NCBI RefSeq assembly: GCF_000403785.1
Contig: NZ_APHJ01000031.1
Span: forward strand, 19,174 to 83,173
Origin: Gillisia sp. CAL575
Lineage (GTDB): Bacteria > Bacteroidota > Bacteroidia > Flavobacteriales > Flavobacteriaceae
Reading direction: 5' to 3'
Length of the DNA stretch: 64,000 nucleotides
The translations under genes and the position numbers were made by a program. Below the pieces are notes generated by a model. The model was not told the DNA's origin and did no database searches. It was given only the letters and a program-made list of their open reading frames with translations. Position 1 is the stretch's first letter, and each line of letters starts with the position of its first letter. Shown in pieces: positions 9,209 to 17,725 of the stretch.

Positions 9209-9940
9209 ATGAAAAAAGTAATTATTCTATTAGCTCTTATAATATTGGGCTCCAGCACTATGAATGCACAATGGTGGGGCAGCAAAAAGGTGAATGGAAA
9301 CGGAAATTTGGTAACAGATACCCGTAGCACTTCCAGTTACGATGAAGTTGCATTAGTAGGATCTATAGATGTTCAAATTATCTCTGGTACAGAAGGAAAA
9401 CTTAAGGTAGAAGCAGAAAGTAATTTGCAGGAATATATTCTAACTGAAGTAAAAGATGGAAAGCTCAAAATTTCTGTTGAAAAAGATGTGTCTTTAAACC
9501 CATCTAGAAATATGACTATTCGGGTGACGGTTCCAGTAGAAACTATTAATAGTCTTTATGTTACCGGATCTGGTGATGTTTCCAATACTGGGTTACTAAA
9601 AGCTAAAGAATTAAAAATTGGAGTTACCGGTTCTGGCGATATTAATCTTAATGTAGAAGCAAGAGAACTATGGGGATCTATAACAGGTTCTGGTGATATT
9701 AAACTAAATGGAAAAGCACAAGATTTCAACTGTAAAGTTACCGGATCTGGGGATTTTATGGCTTATGGCCTAAATGCTGAAAATGTAGAAGCTGCGGTTT
9801 CTGGATCTGGAGACATTGAGGTTTACGCTTCTCGATCCTTAAAAGCGAGAGTTTCTGGTTCTGGCGATATAAGTTATAAAGGAAATCCAGAAAAACAGGA
9901 TTTTAAAACATCTGGTTCAGGAGATATATCAAGGCATTAG
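9209..9940 (+). CDS. Head GIN domain (DUF2807) exported protein
   Basis: A 243-residue protein with an N-terminal signal peptide (KKVIILLALIILGSSTMNAQ). It contains seven GSGD motifs (VTGSGDV, VTGSGDI, ITGSGDI and so on) spaced about 20 residues in the C-terminal two thirds. This is the hallmark of DUF2807/head-GIN-domain proteins, predicted to form a beta-solenoid. It is the last gene of the ECF sigma operon. These proteins are common in Bacteroidota as putative adhesins or auto-transported surface proteins, but no activity is established to my knowledge. Confidence 0.88.
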   Translation: MKKVIILLALIILGSSTMNAQWWGSKKVNGNGNLVTDTRSTSSYDEVALVGSIDVQIISGTEGKLKVEAESNLQEYILTEVKDGKLKISVEKDVSLNPSRNMTIRVTVPVETINSLYVTGSGDVSNTGLLKAKELKIGVTGSGDINLNVEARELWGSITGSGDIKLNGKAQDFNCKVTGSGDFMAYGLNAENVEAAVSGSGDIEVYASRSLKARVSGSGDISYKGNPEKQDFKTSGSGDISRH

Positions 9941-9985
9941 TAATAGCGTTGTGTTAGCCGTAATTCGTCTTAACCTGATAAAAAA

Positions 9986-10068
9986 CGTCATTCTGAACTT
10001 GTTTCAGAATCCCTTAACAGAGTAATTTAATATTAAAATTGATATCCTGAAATAAATTCAGGGTGACG
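9986..10068. repeat. Dispersed palindromic intergenic repeat, copy 1
   Basis: Two hairpins lie inside an outer CGTCA/TGACG pair: ATTCTGA/TCAGAAT (9990-10010) and CCTGAA/TTCAGG (10046-10062). Related copies occur at 21071-21152 and 48502-48585 and, in scrambled form, at 52719-53125. It sits in the 200-bp gap between convergent genes, where it might also act as a terminator. No ORF is present. Confidence 0.8.
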
Positions 10069-10140
10069 AAATAACTATTATAACAAAAAGCGGATATACA
10101 TTAAAGCATTTTACAATTATGACTAATGAACCTATAGGAG

Positions 10141-11475
10141 TTAGCCAACTTTTATAGGTTCATTATTTTTAGGAACTCTTAGCAACAAAAATACACCCGC
10201 TACAAAGAAAACTATTAGAAAAAGAATAGCATTACGAACACTTCCTGTAAGTTGAGCTACAATCCCGTACATAGACATCCCAATTACAATTCCTATCTTT
10301 TCAGAAACATCGTAAAAACTAAAGTAACTCGCTGTATCCAAAGTGTTCTCAGGAATCATTTTAGAATAGGTAGAACGCGATAAGGCCTGAATCCCACCCA
10401 TAACTAATCCTACTGCTGCTGCAGCTACATAGAACTCCTGTGGGGTAATTATGTAATAGGCATAGATACAGATTAGGATCCAGAAAATATTCAAATATAT
10501 AAGAGTCCTAATATTTCCTATATTCGAGGCAATCCTAGATGTTAAAGTTGCACCTAATACTGCAACTAGCTGTATTAATAAGATACTTACAATTAAACCT
10601 GTTGTAGCATCTTGTTCTCCCCAGTCCAGTTCCTCTATTCCAAAATAGGTAGCAATAAGCATAATGGTTTGAACGGCCATACTGTATGTAAAAAAAGCCA
10701 TTAAATATCTGCTAAGTCTTACTTGATGCTTAAGAGCGAACCAAATTTTCTTAATTTCTTTAAATCCGTTGAAAAGTACATTCCTAGTAAGCTTCTCTTT
10801 CTTATTTCCCTTAGGTAAATACTTATAAGTATATTGACTAAATCCTATCCACCAAATCCCTGTTAACACGAAGGATAATCTAGTTGGTAAACCTTCATCT
10901 TCAAAACCAAACCATTCAAATTTCATGATCATTATTAAACAAATAATCAGCAGGATCACACTTCCAATATATCCTAAGGAAAAACCTTTAGCGCTAATTT
11001 TATCTTGTTGCTCTGGAAAAGCTATATCTGGTAAATAAGAATTATAAAATACCAGACTAGACCAAAAGCCAATAAGAGCAAAGAAATAGCATAACAAACC
11101 AAACCACAAAAAATCCAAACTAAACCAAAAAAGACCAATGCAAGAAATCGAACCTAAATAGCAGAAGAATTTTAGAAAAGACTTTTTATTCCCCACATAA
11201 TCTGAGATCCCTGATAGAAAAGGACTGAAAATAGAAACCACCAAGAAGGCTAAAGCGGTAACATAACTAATTAACGAATCGTTATTTAGATTAAATCCCA
11301 TAAAATTTACGGTATCATCTATAATATTACCGTCGCTATCTTTTACAATTGTAATCGCACCATAAAAAATCGGGAAGATTGCGGAGGCGATGACCAAACT
11401 GTAAACAGAGTTGGCCCAATCATAAAACGCCCAGGCGTTTAATAATTTCTTACTTCCTTTAGGGGGATATTTCAT
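10141..11475 (-). CDS. MFS transporter of the UMF1 / Atg22-like family
   Basis: A 444-residue membrane protein with eleven to twelve hydrophobic helices. The N-terminus NAWAFYDWANSVYSLVIAS is the diagnostic segment of the UMF1 (vacuole effluxer Atg22-like) group within the MFS. GISDYVGNKKSFLKF after helix 2 is the MFS loop motif, and RSTYSKMIPENT lies before a late helix. Relatives in yeast export amino acids from the vacuole; the bacterial substrate is unknown. It is preceded by the terminator of the M48 gene, so it is probably transcribed on its own. Confidence 0.85.
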   Translation of the reverse strand: MKYPPKGSKKLLNAWAFYDWANSVYSLVIASAIFPIFYGAITIVKDSDGNIIDDTVNFMGFNLNNDSLISYVTALAFLVVSIFSPFLSGISDYVGNKKSFLKFFCYLGSISCIGLFWFSLDFLWFGLLCYFFALIGFWSSLVFYNSYLPDIAFPEQQDKISAKGFSLGYIGSVILLIICLIMIMKFEWFGFEDEGLPTRLSFVLTGIWWIGFSQYTYKYLPKGNKKEKLTRNVLFNGFKEIKKIWFALKHQVRLSRYLMAFFTYSMAVQTIMLIATYFGIEELDWGEQDATTGLIVSILLIQLVAVLGATLTSRIASNIGNIRTLIYLNIFWILICIYAYYIITPQEFYVAAAAVGLVMGGIQALSRSTYSKMIPENTLDTASYFSFYDVSEKIGIVIGMSMYGIVAQLTGSVRNAILFLIVFFVAGVFLLLRVPKNNEPIKVG

Positions 11476-11484
11476 TTTTTAAAA

Positions 11485-11518
11485 ATAACAAAAAAAGCCG
11501 CTCTATAAGAACGGCTTT
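11485..11518 (-). terminator. Rho-independent terminator of the M48 peptidase gene
   Basis: AAAGCCG and CGGCTTT (11494-11518) pair around an 11-base loop, followed on the minus strand by a run of T. It lies 22 bp after the end of the M48 gene and just ahead of the UMF1 gene. Confidence 0.8.
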
Positions 11519-11539
11519 AGAAATTTTGTAATGAATTCC

Positions 11540-12361
11540 CTATTTAAAAGAAGTTACACCATATTTAGCTGCTTCAGCTCTAGCTGCTGGAGCCCATTGT
11601 GTAAGATTGTTTATTCTTGTTTGAGATGACGGGTGAGTGCTTAAAAACTCTGGTGGTGCTTGTCCCCCACTATTTTCTGCCATTCTTCTCCAAAGGTCTG
11701 CTGCTTCATCTGGATTATATCCTGCGATAGCCATTAATGTTAAACCTATTCTATCAGCTTCAGTTTCATGACTTCTACTAAAAGGCAACATTACACCTAA
11801 TTGAGAACCTAATCCGTAAGCTTGAGCAAAGATCTGTTGTGTTTGTTGGCTTCTTCCACTTACAGCAACACTTCCTGCTACCGCACCTAATTGTTGTAAT
11901 TGTGCAGCACTCATTCTTTGTGCGCCATGATCTGCTAACGCGTGCGCTACCTCATGCGCCATAACTACAGCTAATCCGGTTTCATCTTTAGCAACTGGTA
12001 AAATACCTGTATAAGCAACTACTTTCCCTCCAGGCATAGCCCAAGCATTTACTGCCTCATCGTCTACTAAATTAAATTCCCAAGCGAAATCTTTTAAATA
12101 TCCTTGATAACCATTAGCATTCAAATATCTTTCTGAAGCTGTAACTATTTTTTGACCTACATTTTTAACCATCCTTGCTTCAGAAGTACCTGTTACCACT
12201 TTGTTTTCAGATAAAAACTGATCATATTGTGCAAACGCGGCTGGAAATATTTGATCGTTAGATACAAAATTTAAATTTTTCTCTCCAGTAAAGGGATTGG
12301 TCTTACAACCAACCATAACAATTACAGCAAAAACTGCTATAAATAAATTTCTAATTCTCAT
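11540..12361 (-). CDS. M48-family metallopeptidase, lipoprotein
   Basis: A 273-residue zinc protease anchored as a lipoprotein: the signal peptide ends in the lipobox VMVGC. The HEVAHALADHG motif supplies two zinc histidines and the catalytic glutamate, and the third ligand is in ETEADRIGLTLM. The family resembles E. coli LoiP/BepA-type periplasmic M48 peptidases that act in outer-membrane protein quality control. I chose the ATG at 12361 because it starts directly at the basic signal-peptide N-region (MRIRNLF); an upstream in-frame start would add twelve residues that spoil it. It is monocistronic, with its own terminator. Confidence 0.9.
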   Translation of the reverse strand: MRIRNLFIAVFAVIVMVGCKTNPFTGEKNLNFVSNDQIFPAAFAQYDQFLSENKVVTGTSEARMVKNVGQKIVTASERYLNANGYQGYLKDFAWEFNLVDDEAVNAWAMPGGKVVAYTGILPVAKDETGLAVVMAHEVAHALADHGAQRMSAAQLQQLGAVAGSVAVSGRSQQTQQIFAQAYGLGSQLGVMLPFSRSHETEADRIGLTLMAIAGYNPDEAADLWRRMAENSGGQAPPEFLSTHPSSQTRINNLTQWAPAARAEAAKYGVTSFK

Positions 12362-12538
12362 GATTTTTGGTTTTAGTTTGATAAAAATACAAAACAACCG
12401 CTTTCTGTTAAGAAGGTTTATGCTTGCTTTAACAGTTATGGATTTTCAAAAATGATACCAATAATAAAATTTCTATTCTATTATTCTTAAACCCATCCTC
12501 TTGGAATTTTATTTAACTTGGCGCTTCTAAATCATCCT

Positions 12539-13408
12539 ATGCCTCAATCAGCCGAAAAAAAAAAGCCAGTGCAAGTATTGCTTGCACCAAAATATTTAAT
12601 GGTAACAGGAAAAATCTTAACTAAGATCTCTCCATTTCTTGCGAGTAGATTTGCCGCTAGATTATTTTTTACTCCTTTTAAATATAAAATTCCCGAGAGA
12701 GAAAAAGAAATGGATTTAAATTCCATTCAAGCGAGTATAACAGTTCCTTCCATTAACAGAGAAATTGTAGTATATCAGTATGGAAAATCCGAAAATAAAA
12801 TATTGCTTATTCATGGTTGGAGCGGTACTGGAACTCAAATGGCGGTTATCGCAAAAGAACTTGTAAAAAAAGGATTTAGCATTATAAGTTTTGATGCACC
12901 AGGTCATGGAAAAGCACCTGGTAAAATAAGTATGATGCCGTTTTTTATAGAAGCTATTCATCATTTAGAAAAAACTTATGGACCCTTCCATGCTGCAATA
13001 GGTCATTCTTTAGGAGGAATGTCTATTCTTAAAGCTGTAAAAGATGGAGTATCGATAAAAAAATTGGTAATTATAGGAACAGCCAACAGTGTAACGCATA
13101 TCACGAAGGACTTTGCACAAAACATGCAACTAAATGAAAAGGTGGCTGTAAAGATGAAATCTTATTTTGATTCAAAATTTGGAGAAGATTTGGATAATTA
13201 TTCCGGAGCGGTTTCTGCAGAAGCTGTTACAATACCTACCCTAGTAATTCATGATGAGGATGATGTAGATGTACATGTAAGTTCTGCTCATGAAATTTCT
13301 AAAAATCTACGCAACAGTCAATTATTAATAACTAGAGGCCTAGGGCACAGAAAAATTTTAGGGGATTCTAATGTAATTAACAAAATAACAACATTCATAG
13401 CGGTATAG
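12539..13408 (+). CDS. Alpha/beta hydrolase
   Basis: A 289-residue protein of the alpha/beta-hydrolase fold. The nucleophile elbow is GHSLGGMS, the oxyanion region is HGWSGTG, the acid is in HDEDDVDV, and the catalytic histidine is in GLGHRKIL, giving a complete Ser-Asp-His triad. An N-terminal extension of about 50 residues precedes the core. Substrate is not predictable. I prefer the ATG at 12539 over the TTG at 12518. The gene is followed after 27 bp by the msrB pair, with which it may be co-transcribed. Confidence 0.85.
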   Translation: MPQSAEKKKPVQVLLAPKYLMVTGKILTKISPFLASRFAARLFFTPFKYKIPEREKEMDLNSIQASITVPSINREIVVYQYGKSENKILLIHGWSGTGTQMAVIAKELVKKGFSIISFDAPGHGKAPGKISMMPFFIEAIHHLEKTYGPFHAAIGHSLGGMSILKAVKDGVSIKKLVIIGTANSVTHITKDFAQNMQLNEKVAVKMKSYFDSKFGEDLDNYSGAVSAEAVTIPTLVIHDEDDVDVHVSSAHEISKNLRNSQLLITRGLGHRKILGDSNVINKITTFIAV

Positions 13409-13435
13409 TCTTTGTAGTTTTATAAATAAAAAATT

Positions 13436-13936
13436 ATGAAAAATATATTTTTTGCAATTTTAGCAATCGTTGCCGTTAGTTGTAATAGCAGCGCTCAAAA
13501 AAATGATAGCAAAGCAAATTCTAAAGAAGTAGCATCAACGTATGAAGTTACTAAAACAGATGCAGAATGGAAAGAAATCTTAACTCCAGCCCAATATCAG
13601 ATTCTAAGAAAAGCTGGAACCGAGAGACCTTTTTCTAGTGAATTGAATGATATTAAAAAGCCTGGGACATTCGTTTGCGCTGCCTGCGAAACTGAGTTAT
13701 ACAAAACGGAGAATAAATTTGATAGCGGAACTGGATGGCCAAGTTTTGATAGAGCCATTAAAAATGGTATAGCCATGGGTTCTGATTCTAAATTGGGATA
13801 TTCCAGAGATGAAATTCATTGTGGTACTTGTGGAGGGCATTTAGGTCATTTATTTAATGATGGACCTCGTGAAACTACCGGTGAGAGACATTGTATAAAT
13901 GGAGATGCAATGAAATTTATTCCAGATACCAAATAA
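13436..13936 (+). CDS. msrB: Peptide-methionine (R)-S-oxide reductase MsrB, lipoprotein form
   Basis: This 166-residue protein reduces methionine-R-sulfoxide in oxidised proteins. It starts with a lipoprotein signal (lipobox AVSC, Cys16), so it should act outside the cytoplasm. The zinc site is Cys81/Cys84 (CAAC) and Cys129/Cys132 (CGTC), and the catalytic Cys153 is in RHCINGDAM. The GTGWPSF substrate loop is intact. No resolving cysteine equivalent to Cys67 of the neighbour is seen (GTGWP instead of GCGWP), so it probably uses an external reductant. A second msrB follows 11 bp later. Confidence 0.95.
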   Translation: MKNIFFAILAIVAVSCNSSAQKNDSKANSKEVASTYEVTKTDAEWKEILTPAQYQILRKAGTERPFSSELNDIKKPGTFVCAACETELYKTENKFDSGTGWPSFDRAIKNGIAMGSDSKLGYSRDEIHCGTCGGHLGHLFNDGPRETTGERHCINGDAMKFIPDTK

Positions 13937-13947
13937 TCATACTAGAA

Positions 13948-14346
13948 ATGAAAAAATATAATATAGAAAAGACCGAAGAGGAATGGAAACAAGAACTTTC
14001 TGAAGAACAATATAAAGTTTTGAGGCAAAAAGGGACTGAAGCTCCAAACTCTGGAAAATATAATCTTCATTTTGATAATGGAGAGTATCAATGTGCAGCC
14101 TGCAAAGCAAAACTTTTTGAAAGTAATAGCAAATTCGAAAGTGGTTGTGGTTGGCCTAGTTTTGATAATGCCATTGAGGGAACCGTTGAACATGTTCAGG
14201 ATAAAACATTTGGAATGATTAGAACAGAAATTCTTTGCGCTAATTGTGGTAGTCATTTAGGACATGTTTTTGACGATGGCCCTACCCCTACAGGTCAAAG
14301 ATTTTGTGTAAATTCCGCAAGTATTGCTTTTAATAAAAACTCTTAA
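13948..14346 (+). CDS. msrB: Peptide-methionine (R)-S-oxide reductase MsrB, cytoplasmic form
   Basis: A 132-residue MsrB without signal peptide. Zinc ligands are Cys49/Cys52 (CAAC) and Cys97/Cys100 (CANC); the catalytic cysteine is Cys120 (RFCVNSAS) and the likely resolving cysteine is Cys67 (GCGWPSF). The ATG at 13948 lies 11 bp after the stop of the first msrB and begins at the canonical N-terminus (MKKYNIEKTEEEW). The two genes form an envelope/cytoplasm pair; sequence divergence between them is large, so this is an old duplication. Confidence 0.95.
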   Translation: MKKYNIEKTEEEWKQELSEEQYKVLRQKGTEAPNSGKYNLHFDNGEYQCAACKAKLFESNSKFESGCGWPSFDNAIEGTVEHVQDKTFGMIRTEILCANCGSHLGHVFDDGPTPTGQRFCVNSASIAFNKNS

Positions 14347-14364
14347 ACCTTAAAAATTTAAATT

Positions 14365-14934
14365 ATGAAAAAAATATCTACACTTATTATTTGTGCCCTT
14401 TTTGCACTTACTTCTTGTACTTCCGATAGTGTTCAAGGACCTCCCGGACCTCAGGGACCAGAAGGACCTTCTGGAGTAGGTGGTTTTATTGGAACTGCAA
14501 TAGATGTAACTGGTGATTTTACCGCAACAAATTCCTATACACTTTCCGTATTTTTTGATGATGAAGGAGTTGAGGTTTTTGAATCGGATGCTGTTTTAGT
14601 TTATGTTAAAGTTGGAGATGGTAACGATGATGCGAATGGAGTTCCAATAGAAATATTTAGAGCTTTACCCCAAACTTATTTCCAAGGAGACAAAACAATC
14701 CAATATAACTTCGATTTCACTTATGAAGATGTATTTATCTTTTTAGATGGGATCAATTCAAACGGAACGCAATTAGATTTTGCTGCTTTAGATGCAGAAT
14801 TTAGATTGAATCAAAAATTCAGAGTTATTGTTGTTCCTGCCGCTTTTGCTCAGAATAAACAACAAATAGATCTTACAAATATGAATGCCGTTATGAAGGA
14901 GTTGAATATTAGTGAGGCAGATGTGATTAAATAA
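14365..14934 (+). CDS. Lipoprotein with a short collagen-like segment
   Basis: A 189-residue lipoprotein (lipobox LTSC) in which the acylated cysteine is followed closely by Gly-x-y triplets (GPPGPQGPEGPSG), a collagen-like stretch that may form a short trimeric stalk. The remaining 150 residues are acidic and beta-rich, with no recognised domain. Such proteins are frequent in flavobacteria and are usually annotated as collagen-like proteins of unknown role. It starts 18 bp after the second msrB and ends at a terminator, so it is probably the last gene of that operon. Confidence 0.75.
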   Translation: MKKISTLIICALFALTSCTSDSVQGPPGPQGPEGPSGVGGFIGTAIDVTGDFTATNSYTLSVFFDDEGVEVFESDAVLVYVKVGDGNDDANGVPIEIFRALPQTYFQGDKTIQYNFDFTYEDVFIFLDGINSNGTQLDFAALDAEFRLNQKFRVIVVPAAFAQNKQQIDLTNMNAVMKELNISEADVIK

Positions 14935-14960
14935 TAGTCAAATTAAAATAAATTCATATC

Positions 14961-14996
14961 AATGGCTCTTCCTCCAAGGTAGAGCCATTTTTATTT
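14961..14996 (+). terminator. Rho-independent terminator
   Basis: AATGGCTCT and AGAGCCATT pair around an 11-base loop (14961-14989) and are followed by TTTTATTTTATT. It closes the msrB operon. Confidence 0.85.
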
Positions 14997-15096
14997 TATT
15001 GAATATACTAGAAATAACACTAATTCTAATTCTTTCAGTTTAAGCTTATATTCCTTAAATTCGCAACTTCTAAAAATGTCATAAAAATTTCGAAAT

Positions 15097-16488
15097 ATGA
15101 GTAAATACGATATCGTTGTTCTAGGAAGTGGTCCAGGAGGTTACGTAACCGCAATTCGCGCTTCACAACTTGGTTTTAAAACCGCAATCATCGAAAAGGA
15201 AAAACTTGGAGGTGTATGTCTTAACTGGGGTTGTATCCCAACAAAAGCTTTACTTAAGAGTGCTCAGGTATTCGATTATTTAAAACATGCAGAAGACTAT
15301 GGTCTTACTCTTCAGAAACCAGATAAAGATTTTGGAGCTGTTGTAAAGCGAAGTAGAGATGTAGCAGATGGAATGAGCAAGGGTGTTCAATTCTTAATGA
15401 AAAAGAATAAGATTGACGTTATTGAGGGTTACGGAAAACTTAAGGGCGGTAAGAAAGTTGAGGTTACAGATAAAGATAACAAGACTAAAGATATTGAAGC
15501 AGATCATATAATAGTTGCAACAGGAGCAAGATCTAGAGAATTACCAAATCTTAAACAAGATGGTAAAAAGGTGATTGGATACCGTGAAGCAATGACTTTA
15601 AAGACCCAACCAAAATCTATGATCGTAGTTGGTTCTGGAGCAATTGGTGTTGAATTTGCTCACTTTTATAATGCTATGGGAACAGATGTGACTATCGTAG
15701 AATTTCTTCCTAATCTAGTTCCTTTAGAAGATGAAGATGTTTCTAAGCAGTTTGAAAGAAGTGTTAAGAAAGCCGGAATTAAGGTGATGACCAATTCTTC
15801 TGTTGAGAGTGTAGACACTTCAGGAAAATTGATAAAAGCGAAAGTTAAGACCAAAAAAGGGGAAGAAACTCTAGAAGCAGAGATCGTACTTTCTGCAGTT
15901 GGAATTAAAACTAATATTGAAAATATCGGTTTAGAAGAACTTGGTATTAAAACAGATAAAGATAAGATTGTTGTAAATGAATGGTACCAAACTAATGTTG
16001 CAGGAATTTATGCAATTGGAGATGTGGTAGCTGGACCTGCACTTGCTCACGTAGCTTCTGCTGAAGGAATTACTTGTGTAGAAAAAATAGCAGGAGTTCA
16101 TGTTGAAGCAATAGATTATGGAAACATCCCTGGATGTACCTATGCTACTCCAGAGATTGCATCTGTTGGAATGACGGAAAAGCAAGCTAAAGAGGCTGGT
16201 TACGAACTTAAAGTTGGTAAATTTCCTTTCTCTGCATCTGGAAAAGCAAAAGCTGCTGGAACTCCAGACGGTTTCGTAAAAGTTATTTTTGATGCTAAAT
16301 ATGGTGAATGGTTAGGTTGCCATATGATTGGTGCAGGAGTAACAGATATGATCGCTGAAGCAGTACTTGGTAGAAAATTGGAAACTACAGGACATGAAGT
16401 TTTAAAAGCTATTCATCCTCACCCAACAATGAGTGAAGCAGTGATGGAAGCTGTTGCAGCTGCTTATGGAGAAGTGATTCATCTATAA
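15097..16488 (+). CDS. lpdA: Dihydrolipoyl dehydrogenase
   Basis: A 463-residue FAD flavoprotein that reoxidises dihydrolipoamide in 2-oxoacid dehydrogenase complexes and the glycine cleavage system. FAD-binding GSGPGGYVTA lies at residues 10-19 and the redox disulfide CLNWGC is Cys41/Cys46. The NAD-binding fold is VVGSGAIGVEFA, the second FAD motif is GIYAIGDV, and the C-terminal His-Glu pair is in HPHPTMSEAVMEA. Length is typical. It stands alone between terminators, so it is probably the shared E3 subunit rather than part of a complex-specific operon. Confidence 0.98.
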   Translation: MSKYDIVVLGSGPGGYVTAIRASQLGFKTAIIEKEKLGGVCLNWGCIPTKALLKSAQVFDYLKHAEDYGLTLQKPDKDFGAVVKRSRDVADGMSKGVQFLMKKNKIDVIEGYGKLKGGKKVEVTDKDNKTKDIEADHIIVATGARSRELPNLKQDGKKVIGYREAMTLKTQPKSMIVVGSGAIGVEFAHFYNAMGTDVTIVEFLPNLVPLEDEDVSKQFERSVKKAGIKVMTNSSVESVDTSGKLIKAKVKTKKGEETLEAEIVLSAVGIKTNIENIGLEELGIKTDKDKIVVNEWYQTNVAGIYAIGDVVAGPALAHVASAEGITCVEKIAGVHVEAIDYGNIPGCTYATPEIASVGMTEKQAKEAGYELKVGKFPFSASGKAKAAGTPDGFVKVIFDAKYGEWLGCHMIGAGVTDMIAEAVLGRKLETTGHEVLKAIHPHPTMSEAVMEAVAAAYGEVIHL

Positions 16489-16505
16489 TATTAATAGGTT
16501 AAAAT

Positions 16506-16537
16506 AAAAAAGCTCCGAAATTTCGGAGCTTTTTTTG
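16506..16537. terminator. Bidirectional rho-independent terminator
   Basis: A perfect 30-bp palindrome (16506-16535; arms AAAAAAGCTCCGAAA and its complement) lies between lpdA and the convergent Dph6-like gene. Both strands present a T run after the stem. Confidence 0.88.
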
Positions 16538-16539
16538 TT

Positions 16540-17262
16540 TTATATCGGTAGAAGATCACAATACCAAAAAGCGGTATCCCAAGATTCAGTTTTATTTTTA
16601 AAGCAGTCATCCTCAGTTTTGGATGGAGAATATTTTTTTTCGATAATTTCTCCAATTTCAAATCTTACCGGCTCTTTAAAATTTGGACCATCATAAACAA
16701 AAGTATGAAATTCCCCATGTTCCCCACAGGGATCAACATTTGCAGGTAAGCTTTTTATAAAATCAAGATTTATTTCTCTTCCGCAAAACGATTTATCTAA
16801 TACTTTTGCATTTACACAAACTGTGATCGCTTTAAACCCCAGTTCAATGAATTCAGTTATTAAGTGTTTTGTGTTTTTTTTCCAAAGAGGGAAAATCGCA
16901 CTTATGCCAACTTTTTTTAGTTGTTCCTCCCGATAAGTTCTAAGATCTTCTAGAAATATATCTCCAAATATAGCATGGGAATAATCTTCAGATCTCAGTT
17001 TAGTGACAGCTTCAGCCATTATAGAATTATATTCCTCCATAGAAACAGTTCCATCTAAGGCTATCAACTCTAAAGGAATCCCAATGCTTTCAGCTTGCCG
17101 CAGTAACAAATCCTTTCTCACCCCATGCATGGAAACTCTATCCACTTCAGAATTTATGGTGGTAATAAGCTTTTCCACCTTAAATACTCCACCTTTTTTG
17201 ATCTTATATAAAGAAAAGGCAGCATCCTTACCACTACTCCAATTTAAATATGATTTATACAT
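16540..17262 (-). CDS. Dph6-like ATP-pyrophosphatase (diphthine-ammonia ligase family)
   Basis: A 240-residue protein of the adenine nucleotide alpha-hydrolase superfamily. The PP-loop SSGKDAA lies at residues 9-15 and the family motif GEFHTFVYDGP near residue 190. Archaeal and eukaryotic relatives amidate diphthine on EF-2, but bacteria have no diphthamide, so the bacterial substrate must differ and the ligase name should not be taken literally. It begins 4 bp after aroQ and is surely co-transcribed with it. Confidence 0.82.
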   Translation of the reverse strand: MYKSYLNWSSGKDAAFSLYKIKKGGVFKVEKLITTINSEVDRVSMHGVRKDLLLRQAESIGIPLELIALDGTVSMEEYNSIMAEAVTKLRSEDYSHAIFGDIFLEDLRTYREEQLKKVGISAIFPLWKKNTKHLITEFIELGFKAITVCVNAKVLDKSFCGREINLDFIKSLPANVDPCGEHGEFHTFVYDGPNFKEPVRFEIGEIIEKKYSPSKTEDDCFKNKTESWDTAFWYCDLLPI

Positions 17263-17266
17263 GAGC

Positions 17267-17686
17267 TTATTGTTTAATAAAACTCGCGATAGCTAAATCG
17301 TAACTCTGCAAGCCAAAACCTAGAATTACTCCTTTAGCATTTGGAGATATAAAGGATTTATGTCTAAATTTTTCTCTGGAATAGGTGTTGGAAATATGTA
17401 CTTCTACTACTGGAGTAGCAATAGCTTTAACAGCATCTCCAATTCCTATAGAAGTATGAGTATAGGCCGCAGCATTTAATATAATACCATCAAACTCTTT
17501 ATCTGCTTTTTGGATCTCATCAATTATTTCCCCTTCTATATTACTTTGAAAGTGCGATAATTCAGCATCTCTAAATTGAAATTGAAGCTTCGAAAAGTAA
17601 TCTTCAAAACTTTGACTTCCGTAGGTATCCGGTTCTCTTGTGCCCAAAAGATTAAGATTTGGACCATTAATTATAATTAACTTCAT
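17267..17686 (-). CDS. aroQ: 3-dehydroquinate dehydratase, type II
   Basis: A 139-residue cytoplasmic enzyme of the shikimate pathway that removes water from 3-dehydroquinate. Signature features are INGPNLNLLGTREPDTYG at the N-terminus (catalytic Tyr), ILNAAAYTHTS (substrate Asn and His) and VEVHISN with the catalytic His. Length is standard for the dodecameric type II enzyme. It leads the two-gene operon with the Dph6-like gene. A divergent xerD about 1.5 kb away is a frequent neighbour in Bacteroidota. Confidence 0.97.
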   Translation of the reverse strand: MKLIIINGPNLNLLGTREPDTYGSQSFEDYFSKLQFQFRDAELSHFQSNIEGEIIDEIQKADKEFDGIILNAAAYTHTSIGIGDAVKAIATPVVEVHISNTYSREKFRHKSFISPNAKGVILGFGLQSYDLAIASFIKQ

Positions 17687-17725
17687 AAAATTTACTTTGT
17701 GGCAGAGTTATTATAAGTTATGCCG

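Noticed and set aside
11540..12397. Longer M48 peptidase start at 12397
   Set aside because: It would put twelve residues before the signal peptide, spoiling the lipoprotein signal. The ATG at 12361 fits.
13891..13947. TTG start for the second msrB inside the first msrB
   Set aside because: The added residues overlap the first gene and are not like any MsrB N-terminus. The ATG at 13948 gives the conserved start.
15041..15096. Promoter of lpdA
   Set aside because: The nearest match is TAAATTCG, which departs from TAnnTTTG, and no -33 element is present, so I did not list it.
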